Source: Deltaproteobacteria bacterium (lineage in GTDB: Bacteria > Myxococcota_A > Polyangia > Polyangiales > Polyangiaceae). Taken from it: a stretch of 40,694 nt of DNA. The first letter of the stretch is position 1. Every line of letters begins with the position of its first letter. The notes under the pieces were generated by a model. The model saw only the letters and a program-made list of their open reading frames with translations. It had not been told where the DNA came from and did not search any database. The position numbers were made by a program, and so were the translations under genes. The stretch lies in contig QJWJ01000378.1 in NCBI GenBank assembly GCA_003235365.1, positions 1-40,694 of the forward strand, in the 5' to 3' direction. This document shows, piece by piece, positions 15,582 to 24,600 of this stretch.

Positions 15582-17546
15582 GTGCTCGCCCATTTCGCGC
15601 GCGCGTTTGCCTCCCTCGCTCGTTGGGTCGACGACCTCTGGGTACTCGTCGTTTCTGGCTCTCTCGCAGCGGCGGTTCAAGTGGGGTGCTCCGACGACGT
15701 CGCTGATGGCGCGCCGGTCGTCGAATCGTCGGGACCGGGCGTCGCATCGTCGAGACCCGGCGATGGCGGGATGGCGGTAGCCTCAGACTCCGGGGCGTCG
15801 GGAGGTGCAGAAGAGGCGGGCACCGAAACGACGACGCCTGACATGGGCAACGCCAGTTGTGAGCCCTCCCGGTTGGGTGCGTCCCCTCCGCTTCGCAGAC
15901 TCACCCACGTGCAGTACGAATCGTCTCTCCGCGACCTGCTGGTGACGGCGCTCGGCAGTGAGGTCGAAGCACAGGGAGTCCTCACGGAGATCGCCGACGA
16001 GCTCGGTCGGCTGCCGCAGGAGATTCGGGTACAGCTCCCCGAAGATCTCCACGGCAGCTACCGCAGGCTCGATCAGACGGTTCAGCAAACGCACGTCGAC
16101 GCTTGGTTCCAGGTGGGGGAGGCCGTCGGCCGAAACCTCACCCAGAAGGAGCGCTTGCCGTCGTTGCTCGGTGCTTGCGCGACGGGTGCGGCTTCGGACG
16201 CCGACGTCGAGCAGTGCATTCGAAGCTTCGTCGAGAACTTTGGGCGGCTGGCATTGCGCCGGCCTCTCACTTCCGAGGAAGTCGATTTCTACGTCAGCTT
16301 CCACGAGCCCCCAACGGGCATCGACTCAGCGGGCATCGAGCCGGCTGGCGTCGCCGCAGTCATCACTGGTTTGTTGAATGCCCCACAGTTTCTCTACCTC
16401 GTCGAGCGTGGGGAGCAGGCGCTACCTGGCCAAGCAGACACGTTCGCGCTCAGCGCGTGGGAACTCGCCCAGCGTCTCTCCTTCCATTTCTGGAACACCA
16501 TGCCGGACGCAAGGCTCAGGGAGCTCGCTCTGAGCGGTGAGCTCTTGGTCGACGAGGTTTACGAGGGGGAAGTCGAGCGCCTTTGGGCAGATGGTCGCAC
16601 CCACGACACCATCACCCGTTTCTTCCGAGAGTGGCTCAAGCTGGAGGCGCTTCCTGACCTCCACCGCAATGTCTTGGACGCCGTCTTCAGCAGTTTCGCG
16701 ATACCGAATCTCCCGTCCGTAGACCTGCGAGCGGCGATGATCGACGAGGTACTCGACCTGCTCAATCACTACACGTGGGACGTCCCGTCCGGGCTCAGCG
16801 AGGTCTTCCTGACTCCGTACGCCTTCACGAAATCCGATGAACTCGCGAAGATCTATGGGATCGAGGCGTGGGATGGCTCGTCGAACCCGCCCGCGCTCGA
16901 GGGGCGTCCAGGCATCCTGACACGAGCTGCTTTTCTGGCGACAGGCACCGCCAACACCCGACCGATCATGAAGGGTGTCTTCATTCGCACGAACGTGCTG
17001 TGCGACGAGATCCCACCGCCCCCGCCCAATGCCGCCGCATTCCCTCCCGAACTGAGCCCCGATCTCACCACGCGTGAGGTCGTCGAAGCCCTCACCGAAG
17101 GGGACACAAACGCCGGGTGCGCAGCTTGCCACCAGACCTTCATCAATCCCCTCGGGTTTGCCACCGAAGGATTCGACAGCCTCGGGCGAGCCCGAAGCGA
17201 GCAGCGTCTGTTCGACGCCGATGGTGTCACTCTGGGAAGCAAATCGGTCGAGACTCGCGCCATCCCTCAGGTGACAATCGGCGACCAGACCGAAGTCTCT
17301 GGGGCGGCCGAGCTGATGCAAGCCATTGCCTCCAGCGGAAAGCTGGAGGCCTGTTTTGCCAGACACTACTTCCGCTTCACGTTCGGCCGGTTCGAGAATT
17401 TGGCAGAGGACGAGTGCGTGCTGGAGCAGATGCGCAAATCGCTGCTCGAGACGGGGAGCATCGCCGACATGTTGCGCGCCGTGGCCCTGAGCGAAGCGTT
17501 CCGCAGCAAAACCCTCGTCCCGAGCAGCACGGAGGACTCGCCATGA
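15582..17546 (+). CDS. DUF1592/DUF1588/DUF1585 (PSD-type) lipoprotein with heme-binding motif
   Basis: A 654-residue exported protein. It has a signal with lipobox AVQVGC (lipid cysteine near 36), then the usual series of domains of this family: RRLTHVQYESSLRDLL (DUF1587-like), LALRRPLTSEEVDFY (DUF1595-like), LAQRLSFHFWNTMPD (DUF1592), GILTRAAFLATGTANTRP (DUF1588), and HYFRFTFGR (DUF1585). A c-type heme motif CAACH (C513-H517) lies just before INPLGFATEGFD, as in planctomycete/myxobacterial relatives. Such proteins are always found with DUF1552 or DUF1501 partners; their reaction is unknown, but an exported redox role on polymeric substrates is suspected. The stop overlaps the DUF1552 start (ATGA), so the pair is translationally coupled. 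The start was chosen from the GAGGAG site; the ATG at 15540 is the alternative. Confidence 0.85.
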   Translation: MLAHFARAFASLARWVDDLWVLVVSGSLAAAVQVGCSDDVADGAPVVESSGPGVASSRPGDGGMAVASDSGASGGAEEAGTETTTPDMGNASCEPSRLGASPPLRRLTHVQYESSLRDLLVTALGSEVEAQGVLTEIADELGRLPQEIRVQLPEDLHGSYRRLDQTVQQTHVDAWFQVGEAVGRNLTQKERLPSLLGACATGAASDADVEQCIRSFVENFGRLALRRPLTSEEVDFYVSFHEPPTGIDSAGIEPAGVAAVITGLLNAPQFLYLVERGEQALPGQADTFALSAWELAQRLSFHFWNTMPDARLRELALSGELLVDEVYEGEVERLWADGRTHDTITRFFREWLKLEALPDLHRNVLDAVFSSFAIPNLPSVDLRAAMIDEVLDLLNHYTWDVPSGLSEVFLTPYAFTKSDELAKIYGIEAWDGSSNPPALEGRPGILTRAAFLATGTANTRPIMKGVFIRTNVLCDEIPPPPPNAAAFPPELSPDLTTREVVEALTEGDTNAGCAACHQTFINPLGFATEGFDSLGRARSEQRLFDADGVTLGSKSVETRAIPQVTIGDQTEVSGAAELMQAIASSGKLEACFARHYFRFTFGRFENLAEDECVLEQMRKSLLETGSIADMLRAVALSEAFRSKTLVPSSTEDSP

Positions 17547-19054
17547 CGCTGCGAAGAGTGTCTCGACGTCACATCCTGCTTGGCGGTGGCGGGTTCGCTC
17601 TGTCCTTGCCGATTCTGCGTTCGCTCGAGCCCAAGGTTGCCGAGGCTCAGGACGAGCCTTCTGAGAAGCGCTTCGTGGCTTTCGCGACCGATCACGGAGG
17701 GGTGATGGAGTCCGCGATGTTCCCCGACGAGGCCGGGCTCACGGAAGACAAAGCGCTCTACACGGATCACACCGTCCGTCGCGGTGACTTGGTTCGTACC
17801 GTGACGGGGGAGCGGGCCAGTGTTTCGACCATCCTCAGCGGTCCAGCAGATCGTTTGACTGAAAGGGTCGTCGCCCAGATGAACGTTCTGCGGGGCCTCG
17901 ACATCCCTTTCTACATCGTCCACCACACGGGCGGGCATCTCGGGAACTACGCGCGCAACGACGCCAATGGCGACGGCACCAGAGAAGACCAGCTTCACCC
18001 CATGCCAACCATCGACCAGTTGATGGCTTGGTCGTCGTCGTTCTACCCCGACTTGGCGCTCATCAAGGAGCGCGCCCTGATCCTCAACGGGGGCAGACTG
18101 TCTTGGAACTGGTCCAATCCGCTGACCCGCTCGGGCGAGATTCAGGAGGTCACGGGCATCTTCGATCCGACCGAGATGTTCAATCGCGTGTTCATCCCCG
18201 AGGTCGATCCGATTGCTTCCTCGAGAAGAGAGCTGGTCGTCGACAAAGTGCTCTCGAGTTACAAGAGTCTGCGAGAGTCGAATCAACGGTTGAGTGCACC
18301 CGATCGACAACGACTGGACGACCACATGGACCGCTTGTTCGAGCTTCAGCGCCGGCTGAATGCGGGGAAGGTTCGGCGCCCTGCTTGCGGCGAGGCGCAC
18401 GCGCCCCAGGGCGAATGGGAAGATCCCCGGGAGCGGCACGCAGCGCTCAACGACGTGATCGCAGCGGCCTTCCTGTGTGGAACCTCCCGGATCGCGGTGG
18501 TGAAGATCCAGGAATCGTCCTTCGTCCCCTTTGCGGGAGACTGGCACCAGGATGTTGCGCATCAGTTCACCTCCGCGGAGCCTCAGGCGCTACTGCAGGA
18601 GGCGAATCAGCAGGCGTTCGAACACGCCGTTCTCGATCTTGCTCACAAGCTCGACGTCGATGACGGGTCAGGCAGCACGATCTTGGAAAGTTCGCTGATC
18701 CAGTGGACCCAAGAGTGCGGTGAGACCACCCACGAATCGCGCTCGGCTCCGGTCGTGACTCTCGGCACTGCCGGCGGTCAGCTGCGTGCGAACAACTACT
18801 GTGACTACCGCAAGCTGGGCCCCGCGGGGCTCGTGAACCGCTACGGTGGTGACATCGGTCCTTCTGGATTGCTGCACGCTCAATGGCTGGCCATGGCTCT
18901 GCGGGTCATGGGTGTTCAGTCTTCAGAGTTTCAGAACATCGAACACAACGCGGCGGCGGGCTATGGTTACGACTACGTCGAGGAAGCCTACGAGAAGGCC
19001 CAGTCGGCAGGTGTCGTCGACGGAGCGAGCGACCCACTGCCCTTCCTCGCCTGA
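17543..19054 (+). CDS. DUF1552 protein with Tat signal
   Basis: A 503-residue protein starting with a twin-arginine signal (SRRHILLGG, arginines 8-9), typical of DUF1552 proteins. The body shows the expected DUF1552 elements: a QMNVLRGLDIPFYIVHHTGGH-like metal-rich N-terminal block (several His/Asp), TIDQLMAW, a charged helical hairpin near the middle (DDHMDRLFELQRRL), and a late GDWHQDVAHQF segment. It resembles sulfatase/DUF1501 alkaline-phosphatase-like folds in its His/Asp pattern, but no firm activity is known. The ATG overlaps the previous stop by 4 bp and has GGAGGA at 17531-17536, so the start is secure. It is the obligate partner of the DUF1592 lipoprotein; the two are probably secreted by Tat and Sec/Lsp respectively and act together in the periplasm. 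Confidence 0.88.
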   Translation: MTLRRVSRRHILLGGGGFALSLPILRSLEPKVAEAQDEPSEKRFVAFATDHGGVMESAMFPDEAGLTEDKALYTDHTVRRGDLVRTVTGERASVSTILSGPADRLTERVVAQMNVLRGLDIPFYIVHHTGGHLGNYARNDANGDGTREDQLHPMPTIDQLMAWSSSFYPDLALIKERALILNGGRLSWNWSNPLTRSGEIQEVTGIFDPTEMFNRVFIPEVDPIASSRRELVVDKVLSSYKSLRESNQRLSAPDRQRLDDHMDRLFELQRRLNAGKVRRPACGEAHAPQGEWEDPRERHAALNDVIAAAFLCGTSRIAVVKIQESSFVPFAGDWHQDVAHQFTSAEPQALLQEANQQAFEHAVLDLAHKLDVDDGSGSTILESSLIQWTQECGETTHESRSAPVVTLGTAGGQLRANNYCDYRKLGPAGLVNRYGGDIGPSGLLHAQWLAMALRVMGVQSSEFQNIEHNAAAGYGYDYVEEAYEKAQSAGVVDGASDPLPFLA

Positions 19055-19129
19055 GTGGGTATGGGTATGCCCCCATCCTGCGCGCAGTCGCTTGACCGCG
19101 GCCGGACCCGACGGAACAATCGACTGACC

Positions 19130-19966
19130 ATGCTCACACGCAACGGCTACTTGTATCCTCGAAGCGACGGGCCCGCGCCGAGCCGAGAACTGGAAGAGCT
19201 CGGCTTCGTCGTGCTGCGACGTGTGCTCGATTCGGCGCTGCTGGCCCAACTGACCGAGGAGTGCCTCGGAGTCTACGCGCGTCTCCCGGCTGACCGCCGC
19301 GGCGAGCGCCCCGCGGTCGACAACGAGGTCTACCGCTACGAGATGCTGAATCGTTCAGCGCTGTGTGTGAAGGCGATCGGACACCCGCGCATCCTCGAGG
19401 TGATTGAGCCGTTGCTTGGCGAAGACTGCCACGTGATCGCCAACACCTGCTGGCGCAATCCCGCCGGGGACGGCAGCTCCGCGGGCGGACACTGGCACAT
19501 CGATTCGGGTCCGCACATCCCACGCCCCGAGGGCATCCCTTGGGACGAGCGCATCCCTTACCCCGTTTTCGCCATCGGCGCGCACATCTACCTGCAAGAC
19601 TGTCCGCTCGAGTGCGGACCCACCGGAGTCATCCCGCGCAGCCACAAGTCGGGTCGCCCACCGCCGACCCAGCAGATCTGGGATGTCGACCTCAGCTGCG
19701 ACGGGAGCGGTGTAGTGCCGCTGGTAGCCCAAGCCGGAGACGTCGCCTTGTTCGTCTCGGACGCCTGGCACCGCCGCCTCCCGACAGCCGTCGGTGACCG
19801 CGGGCGCTTCTTTCTGCAGAGTCATTACGGGCGAAGAGATCTGGCTCAACGCATCCGCCCGACGCACGTGTCGAACCAGCTATCCGAGACTGCCATCGAA
19901 GCCGCACTCACGCCGCGCGAGCGCACCCTGCTCGGTCTGCATCCCATGGGTTTCTACGATGGCTGA
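19130..19966 (+). CDS. Phytanoyl-CoA dioxygenase (PhyH) family Fe(II)/2-oxoglutarate oxygenase
   Basis: A 278-residue soluble protein. The double-stranded beta-helix iron site is visible: HWHID gives the HxD pair (H123, D125) and DAWHRRLP supplies the distal histidine (H214). An Arg-rich strand (RGRFFLQSHYGRR) about 16 residues later would bind 2-oxoglutarate. The segment CPLECGPTGVIPRSHKSGR is the classic PhyH 'NG..R.IPGSHK' loop. Family members hydroxylate lipids, alkaloids or other small molecules. The start is the ATG at 19130; an upstream GTG-rich extension to 19055 adds low-quality sequence. It follows the DUF1552 gene by 75 bp on the same strand and may be the third gene of that operon. 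The substrate is unknown. Confidence 0.85.
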   Translation: MLTRNGYLYPRSDGPAPSRELEELGFVVLRRVLDSALLAQLTEECLGVYARLPADRRGERPAVDNEVYRYEMLNRSALCVKAIGHPRILEVIEPLLGEDCHVIANTCWRNPAGDGSSAGGHWHIDSGPHIPRPEGIPWDERIPYPVFAIGAHIYLQDCPLECGPTGVIPRSHKSGRPPPTQQIWDVDLSCDGSGVVPLVAQAGDVALFVSDAWHRRLPTAVGDRGRFFLQSHYGRRDLAQRIRPTHVSNQLSETAIEAALTPRERTLLGLHPMGFYDG

Positions 19967-20002
19967 GCGTCAGCCATCGATGACCCAGCTCCGAACTTCA
20001 AC

Positions 20003-21247
20003 TCAAAACTGCGAGAAGAAGTTCCAGATCGTTTCGGCCGAGTTGGGCGCAATCATGTGTTGGCCATTATAACCGCACCAAGTGATGGGGTATCCGTCCT
20101 TGCAGTCCAAGAAGTCGACACACTCGCAGGGCTGGGAGCTGCCGCCTGCCTCATCGCACCAAGTCGATGACGAAGCCGTGGTCCCAGAACAACCATTGCG
20201 CGCGACAATCTTGTCTCGCGCTGCCTCACCCGTGTCGTACCCCACCACCTGATCTTGCTCGCCGTGGAAGCCCATGTAGGCAACCGGGGTGGAGCCATCC
20301 TCGCAGCCACTGATCAAGCTGCCCGCCATGGGCGCGACGGCGCGCGCCAAACCAGCGCAAGCAACCGCGTTCGACATCATGCCGCCGAAGCTGAAGCCGG
20401 TCGAGAACATGCGGTTGTGGTCGAAGCACAGCTCGCCGTCGAAACGATCAATCATGGCGCGTAGGAATTCGATGTCCTCGCCGCCCTCGTTACCCCAACC
20501 CAAGCCATTGCCGCCAAAGTCGAGGCCGTGGGGTGCGACCAGGATCGCTTCACCCCCTGAGGCATCTCTCAAGCCGTAGTAGCCCGTCCCCTCTACGAAC
20601 TCCGCCGAGCCCCCCCACGGGTGCCAACCGAAGACCAATCGGTACGGCTTTTGTGGATCGTAGTTTGGGGGAACCTCGAGGATGTACTCCCGCATTTTAC
20701 CACCGGTCTCGATGGTGTAGCGATCAGACGCTGGGGGATCTTGTCCACACCCAGAACTCGGCGCCACACCGTCAGCGGTGTTCATCATCCCGCCGGGACC
20801 ATCGCTTCCCGGCGCGCCGGCAGCTCCCTGGTCGGGACCGGTCATGCCATCAGGCCCGGTCATGCCATCAGGGCCAGTCATGCCATCAGGGCCAGTCATG
20901 CCATCAGGGCCGGTCATGCCGTCAGGGCCGGTCATGCCATCAGGGCCGGTCATACCACCAGGCTCCGCGGCTGTCGGCGCGGGAACAGTGTCCACAGGAC
21001 CGGGCTGCGTCGCCGGCGTTACCGGCAGTGGATTGGAGCTTGGAGCGGCACTGCCGGTTCCGGGTGGAGCGACGGAGCCGACGCCATCCGCGGTCGGCTG
21101 AGCACCGGTACCGGACGGGTCGGGGCCGGGCACCACGGTCTGCGTCGTCTTGCTGTTTTTGTCGTCGCCCCCGCAGCTCAGCGCAACGAGCGCGCCGGAG
21201 AGAACGAACGCCGTACTAGATAGGATCGGGTAGGGTTGCAACTTCAT
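20003..21247 (-). CDS. Secreted esterase lipoprotein (feruloyl esterase / PHB depolymerase-like)
   Basis: A 414-residue lipoprotein: hydrophobic signal ending ALSC (lipid cysteine at 25), a long Pro/Gly/Thr linker (about 30-160) containing seven GMTGPD hexapeptides, then an alpha/beta-hydrolase domain. The domain starts with REYILEVPPNYDP, as in LpqC/feruloyl esterase and PHB depolymerase families. The nucleophile elbow is STGFSFGGM (S286), a likely acid is the Asp in HGEQDQVV, and a terminal GQHMIAP supplies the histidine. Extra cysteines in the C-terminal part (CECVDFLDC) probably form disulfides. Expected role: hydrolysis of ester side groups on plant-type polysaccharides or polyesters outside the cell. 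It is convergent with the PhyH gene (about 36 bp between stops). Confidence 0.82.
   Translation of the reverse strand: MKLQPYPILSSTAFVLSGALVALSCGGDDKNSKTTQTVVPGPDPSGTGAQPTADGVGSVAPPGTGSAAPSSNPLPVTPATQPGPVDTVPAPTAAEPGGMTGPDGMTGPDGMTGPDGMTGPDGMTGPDGMTGPDGMTGPDQGAAGAPGSDGPGGMMNTADGVAPSSGCGQDPPASDRYTIETGGKMREYILEVPPNYDPQKPYRLVFGWHPWGGSAEFVEGTGYYGLRDASGGEAILVAPHGLDFGGNGLGWGNEGGEDIEFLRAMIDRFDGELCFDHNRMFSTGFSFGGMMSNAVACAGLARAVAPMAGSLISGCEDGSTPVAYMGFHGEQDQVVGYDTGEAARDKIVARNGCSGTTASSSTWCDEAGGSSQPCECVDFLDCKDGYPITWCGYNGQHMIAPNSAETIWNFFSQF
20841..20966 (-). repeat. 18-bp tandem repeat, seven copies, in esterase linker
   Basis: Seven head-to-tail units of gtcatgccatcagggccg (+ strand) encode GMTGPD hexapeptides in the linker between lipid anchor and esterase domain. 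Copies differ by 0-2 bases, except the last one, which is degraded. This is a recent slippage expansion, like the GTGAP repeat at 4581. Confidence 0.9.
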
Positions 21248-21378
21248 TGGTAGGGCCCTTCACTTTGCTGCATCCCAAGCCACAGCCGAGATGTCTGAGT
21301 TGAGTGCGCTCGGCCCAATACGCCGTTCGCGCGACCTACGTCTGGGCACATGTAGACAGGCGCGAACCCACGCCGCGA

Positions 21379-21394
21379 GGGACAAAAATGTCCC
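21379..21394. promoter_or_regulatory. Inverted repeat gggaca-N4-tgtccc upstream of esterase gene
   Basis: A perfect 6-bp inverted repeat with an AAAA spacer lies about 130 bp upstream of the esterase start, inside the 357-bp gap 21248-21604. It could be a regulator operator. The rest of that gap holds the hairpin at 21480-21518 and short gcgtcacag direct repeats at about 21576-21610, but no gene I can support. Confidence 0.3.
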
Positions 21395-21479
21395 CCTTAG
21401 GAGAACGGGTCACCAAAGTGGCTTCGCTACACCGCAATTGCCACACCGTTGTCAACTTGCCGTGACGCCGGAGAGCGAA

Positions 21480-21518
21480 AGGCGAGCTTGGTATCGATGA
21501 CTCGGCCCAAGCTCGCCT
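21480..21518 (-). terminator. 12-bp stem hairpin after the TPR-CHAT gene
   Basis: aggcgagcttgg (21480-21491) and ccaagctcgcct (21507-21518) form a perfect 12-bp stem with a 15-base loop. On the minus strand it is 87 bp after the CHAT-protein stop and is followed by TTTCGCTCT, a weak T-rich tail. A terminator between two same-strand genes is the simplest reading. Confidence 0.55.
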
Positions 21519-21604
21519 CTATTGCCCCAGGGGAATCAAAGGACACCTTGCCTGTAAGTTGGGGGTTAGCTGCCCCAGCGTCACAGTGACCCAGCGTCAC
21601 AGCG

Positions 21605-24600
21605 TCACAGCGGTGAGCTCTTGCCGTATTGCACGAAGCTCGCCCAATAGAACGGGTGAGAAAGGTCGTCCTTCTTCAGCATCTCGAGTTGGGTGCGGCG
21701 GAGTGCTTCTGCCCTGCCTTCACCCTTGGCCAAATGTTGGTAGAAGCGGATCATCAGGTCGCGCGTTGCCGCGTCTTGCACGGACCACAAACTCATCACC
21801 AACGATTCGGCCCCGGCCAGGGTGAACGCGCGGCGCAACCCGTAGACGCCTTCACCGTTCTTCACGATGCCGAGCCCCGTATCGCAGGCGCTGAGCACGA
21901 CGAGCTGGGTCCCCCACAAGTCGAGCGACGATGCCTCCAGCGCGCTCAGCAGGCCGTCATCATTGGGGTGGCGCAGGTTTGCGCCGGCCAGCGCCAGCCC
22001 GGAGCGCAACAGTGGGTTCTGCGGTTGGGGTGCTAGCACCTCGCGCTGCGTCAGGAACACACCGCGCGCGCTCGGTGGCGGGCTTGGCGAGTCGTCCAAG
22101 AAGAAGCCGTGAGTTGCCAGGTGCAGCAGGCGAGGGGACTGCTGGGATTCGATGGCGTGCGTAGTGGCCGCAGCTCCCGCCAACAACCGCGCGCCAGGGA
22201 GCGTCGCTGCGACGGCGCGCCCTTCTTGTTGGGTACCGAGGAGAGGCGGAAAAGTCATCGAACCTCGCTTGCCCGCGGTCGGTAGCGGGCCAAAGTCCGG
22301 GCTGGCCACCACCAGCGCAGCGTTGCGCGCCTTGACACCAGCCGGGCGCAACAATTCGCGCCCGGTCGACACGTAGCTGACCACGACGTCCTCGATCAGG
22401 TAGTGATCTTGGGGACTGCGCAGCGCCCCAAACGGGATCACGCTGAGCGCCCCATCTGGCGCGAACACCAGCTGGCGCGCGCCGCTCAAGTGGGGGCGTA
22501 GCGGTTGCAGCAACCGCTGGTCGAGTGCTTTGGCGAGAGCCTTGGGGTCGGAATGCGGATCCGCCAACTGCCGCTTGAAGTCTGTCGCCAACGCGTCGAG
22601 CGACTGGCTGTCGCCCAGATCGACGTAGGCGGTGTTGCCGTCGCCGCGCAACACGAACGCCGCGTAACGCCGCGCGCCCCAGCCCTTCATGCCACTCGCG
22701 CGCGGGTCGAAGGGCAGGTAACCCACGATTTCGATCAAGGCAGCCCCCGCCGGTATCGCCCTGGCAATCCGCTGCACGCTGACCGGCTTTGCGGCGAAGG
22801 CAAACAGTGAGCTGCGCTTCGACAGCGCCGCCTCGGTCTGCTCTGCGTCGCGTTCCAGACCACGCAGCACCCGCAGTGCTGCTTCGGACCCGGGACCCGC
22901 GGTTGGCATGGCCATGCTGCGATTGGCGATCTGCGACCGTATCGTCCGCAGGCCTTCAAACAGCTGTTGCGCTTGGGAGTCGAGGTGCTGGCGCATGGTG
23001 CGTGTGGTGTCCGTCATCGCGTCGAGCACGCGACCCTTGCGCTGCAGTACCGCCAGCAGTGCCTGCTGACGGGCGCCCGCGTCGCCCGGAAACCCCTGGG
23101 CGTACAGCGAGACCGCCCAATGCAAGTCTCCCGAGCTGGTTTCCAGCAGCAAGCGGCGCTGTTCTTCCGAACCTGAAGCCAGCAGCTTCGAAAGCCCGCG
23201 CTCGCGCACCTGCAGGCCGTCGTTCATGGCTGCGACCGCCTGCGCCCGGTTGCCAGCTTCCCAATGCAGCAGTGCCCGTCCGACGAGTATTTGGGCCAGG
23301 TCCGCGTGGGCATCGCCGAAGTTGTCCCGCAGCATTCGTTCGGTCTGCGCGTACAGCTCCTGGGCCTCCTCGTAGCGATGCTGCTCGCCGAGGATGAACG
23401 CCAGGCTGCCGCGGCAGCGCGCGACGTTCGGGCCGCCGGCCCCCTCAGCTCGTTCGGCGATCTTCAGTGCGCGTCGCACGACCCGCTCGGCGTCGGCTGT
23501 GCGGCCACGGGTTACCAACACCGAACCCAAGCCGAGCAACGCCGGGCCGAGGTTGGGATGGTCCTTTCCCAGTTCCGCCTCGAGTGATGCCAGCGCCTCG
23601 CGCCACAGCGGTTCGGCGTGGCCGAGATCGTTGGCCGCGTCGTACATGTGAGCGAGATTGAGCTGGGTGCGCGCCGCCGCACGCCGATCTTCGTGCGCCT
23701 TGGCGATGCTCAGCGCACGCCCGAGCAGGGGCGCGCCGCGCTTGGCGTCTCCATGCCGCACGTAGTGCGCTCCCAAGTTGTTCAGCGCCAGCCCCAAGAG
23801 TGGATGATCCTTCGGCAGAGCCTTCTCGAACGATGCCAGCGCCTGCTCCTGGAGAGTTCCCGCCCGCTCCCACTCCCCTTGGTCCTCGTAGACGTTGGCG
23901 AGATTGTTCCACGTCGTCGCGATGTCAGGATGACCCGCAGGGCGAGTCTTGCGCACGATTTCCAGAGAACGTTCGAAGTATTCGATCGCTTTGCCGTAGC
24001 CGCCTTTGGCCTGATACAGCGCGCCCAGGTTGTTGAGCGCCAGAGAGACGAGCGGGTGCTCTTGGCCGAATGCCCGCGTCCAGATGTCGAGCGCGCGCCG
24101 GTAATCCGCCTCCGCTGCTTCGTACTTGCCCATCTCTTTCGACAGGTCGCCACGGTTGTTCCAGGCATGCGCTCGTGCGGGGTCGCCGGGCGCGTGCGCT
24201 TTCTCAGAAATCTGGAGCGCGCGTTCGTACAGCGGACGCGCCGCCGCGTAGTTGCCCTGGTCCTGGTAGTTGGCCGCCAAGTTCCCCAACACCATGGCGC
24301 CGTCTTTCGTGTCGAGCATGCCGGACGTCTCGAGAATGTGCCGCGCACGTTGGAACCCCGCCTCAGCCCGGGTGTATTCAGCACGAGCTGATTGGGCGCG
24401 AGCCAGAGCGTTGAGGGCGCGGACGAGCTCCAGCTGGTCCTTTCCCTTTTCGGCGATGCGCAGCGCTCGCTCGTAGAGCGCCTGAGCCCTCGCGTAGTCG
24501 CCTTCTTCGAAATACGTGCTTGCCAGGCCGTCGAGCGCCCGACCGACATCGGCACTTTCAGGGCCGTCGAGCGTTTCGAACTGGCTGAGTGCGCGTTGAA

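Noticed and set aside
15039..15680. Minus-strand open frame in the gap upstream of the DUF1592 gene
   Set aside because: It overlaps the start and signal sequence of the DUF1592 lipoprotein and is Arg-rich with no recognisable feature.
16422..18562. Two long minus-strand open frames opposite the DUF1592/DUF1552 genes
   Set aside because: The + strand genes have clear domains, coupled starts and ribosome binding sites; the minus frames have neither.
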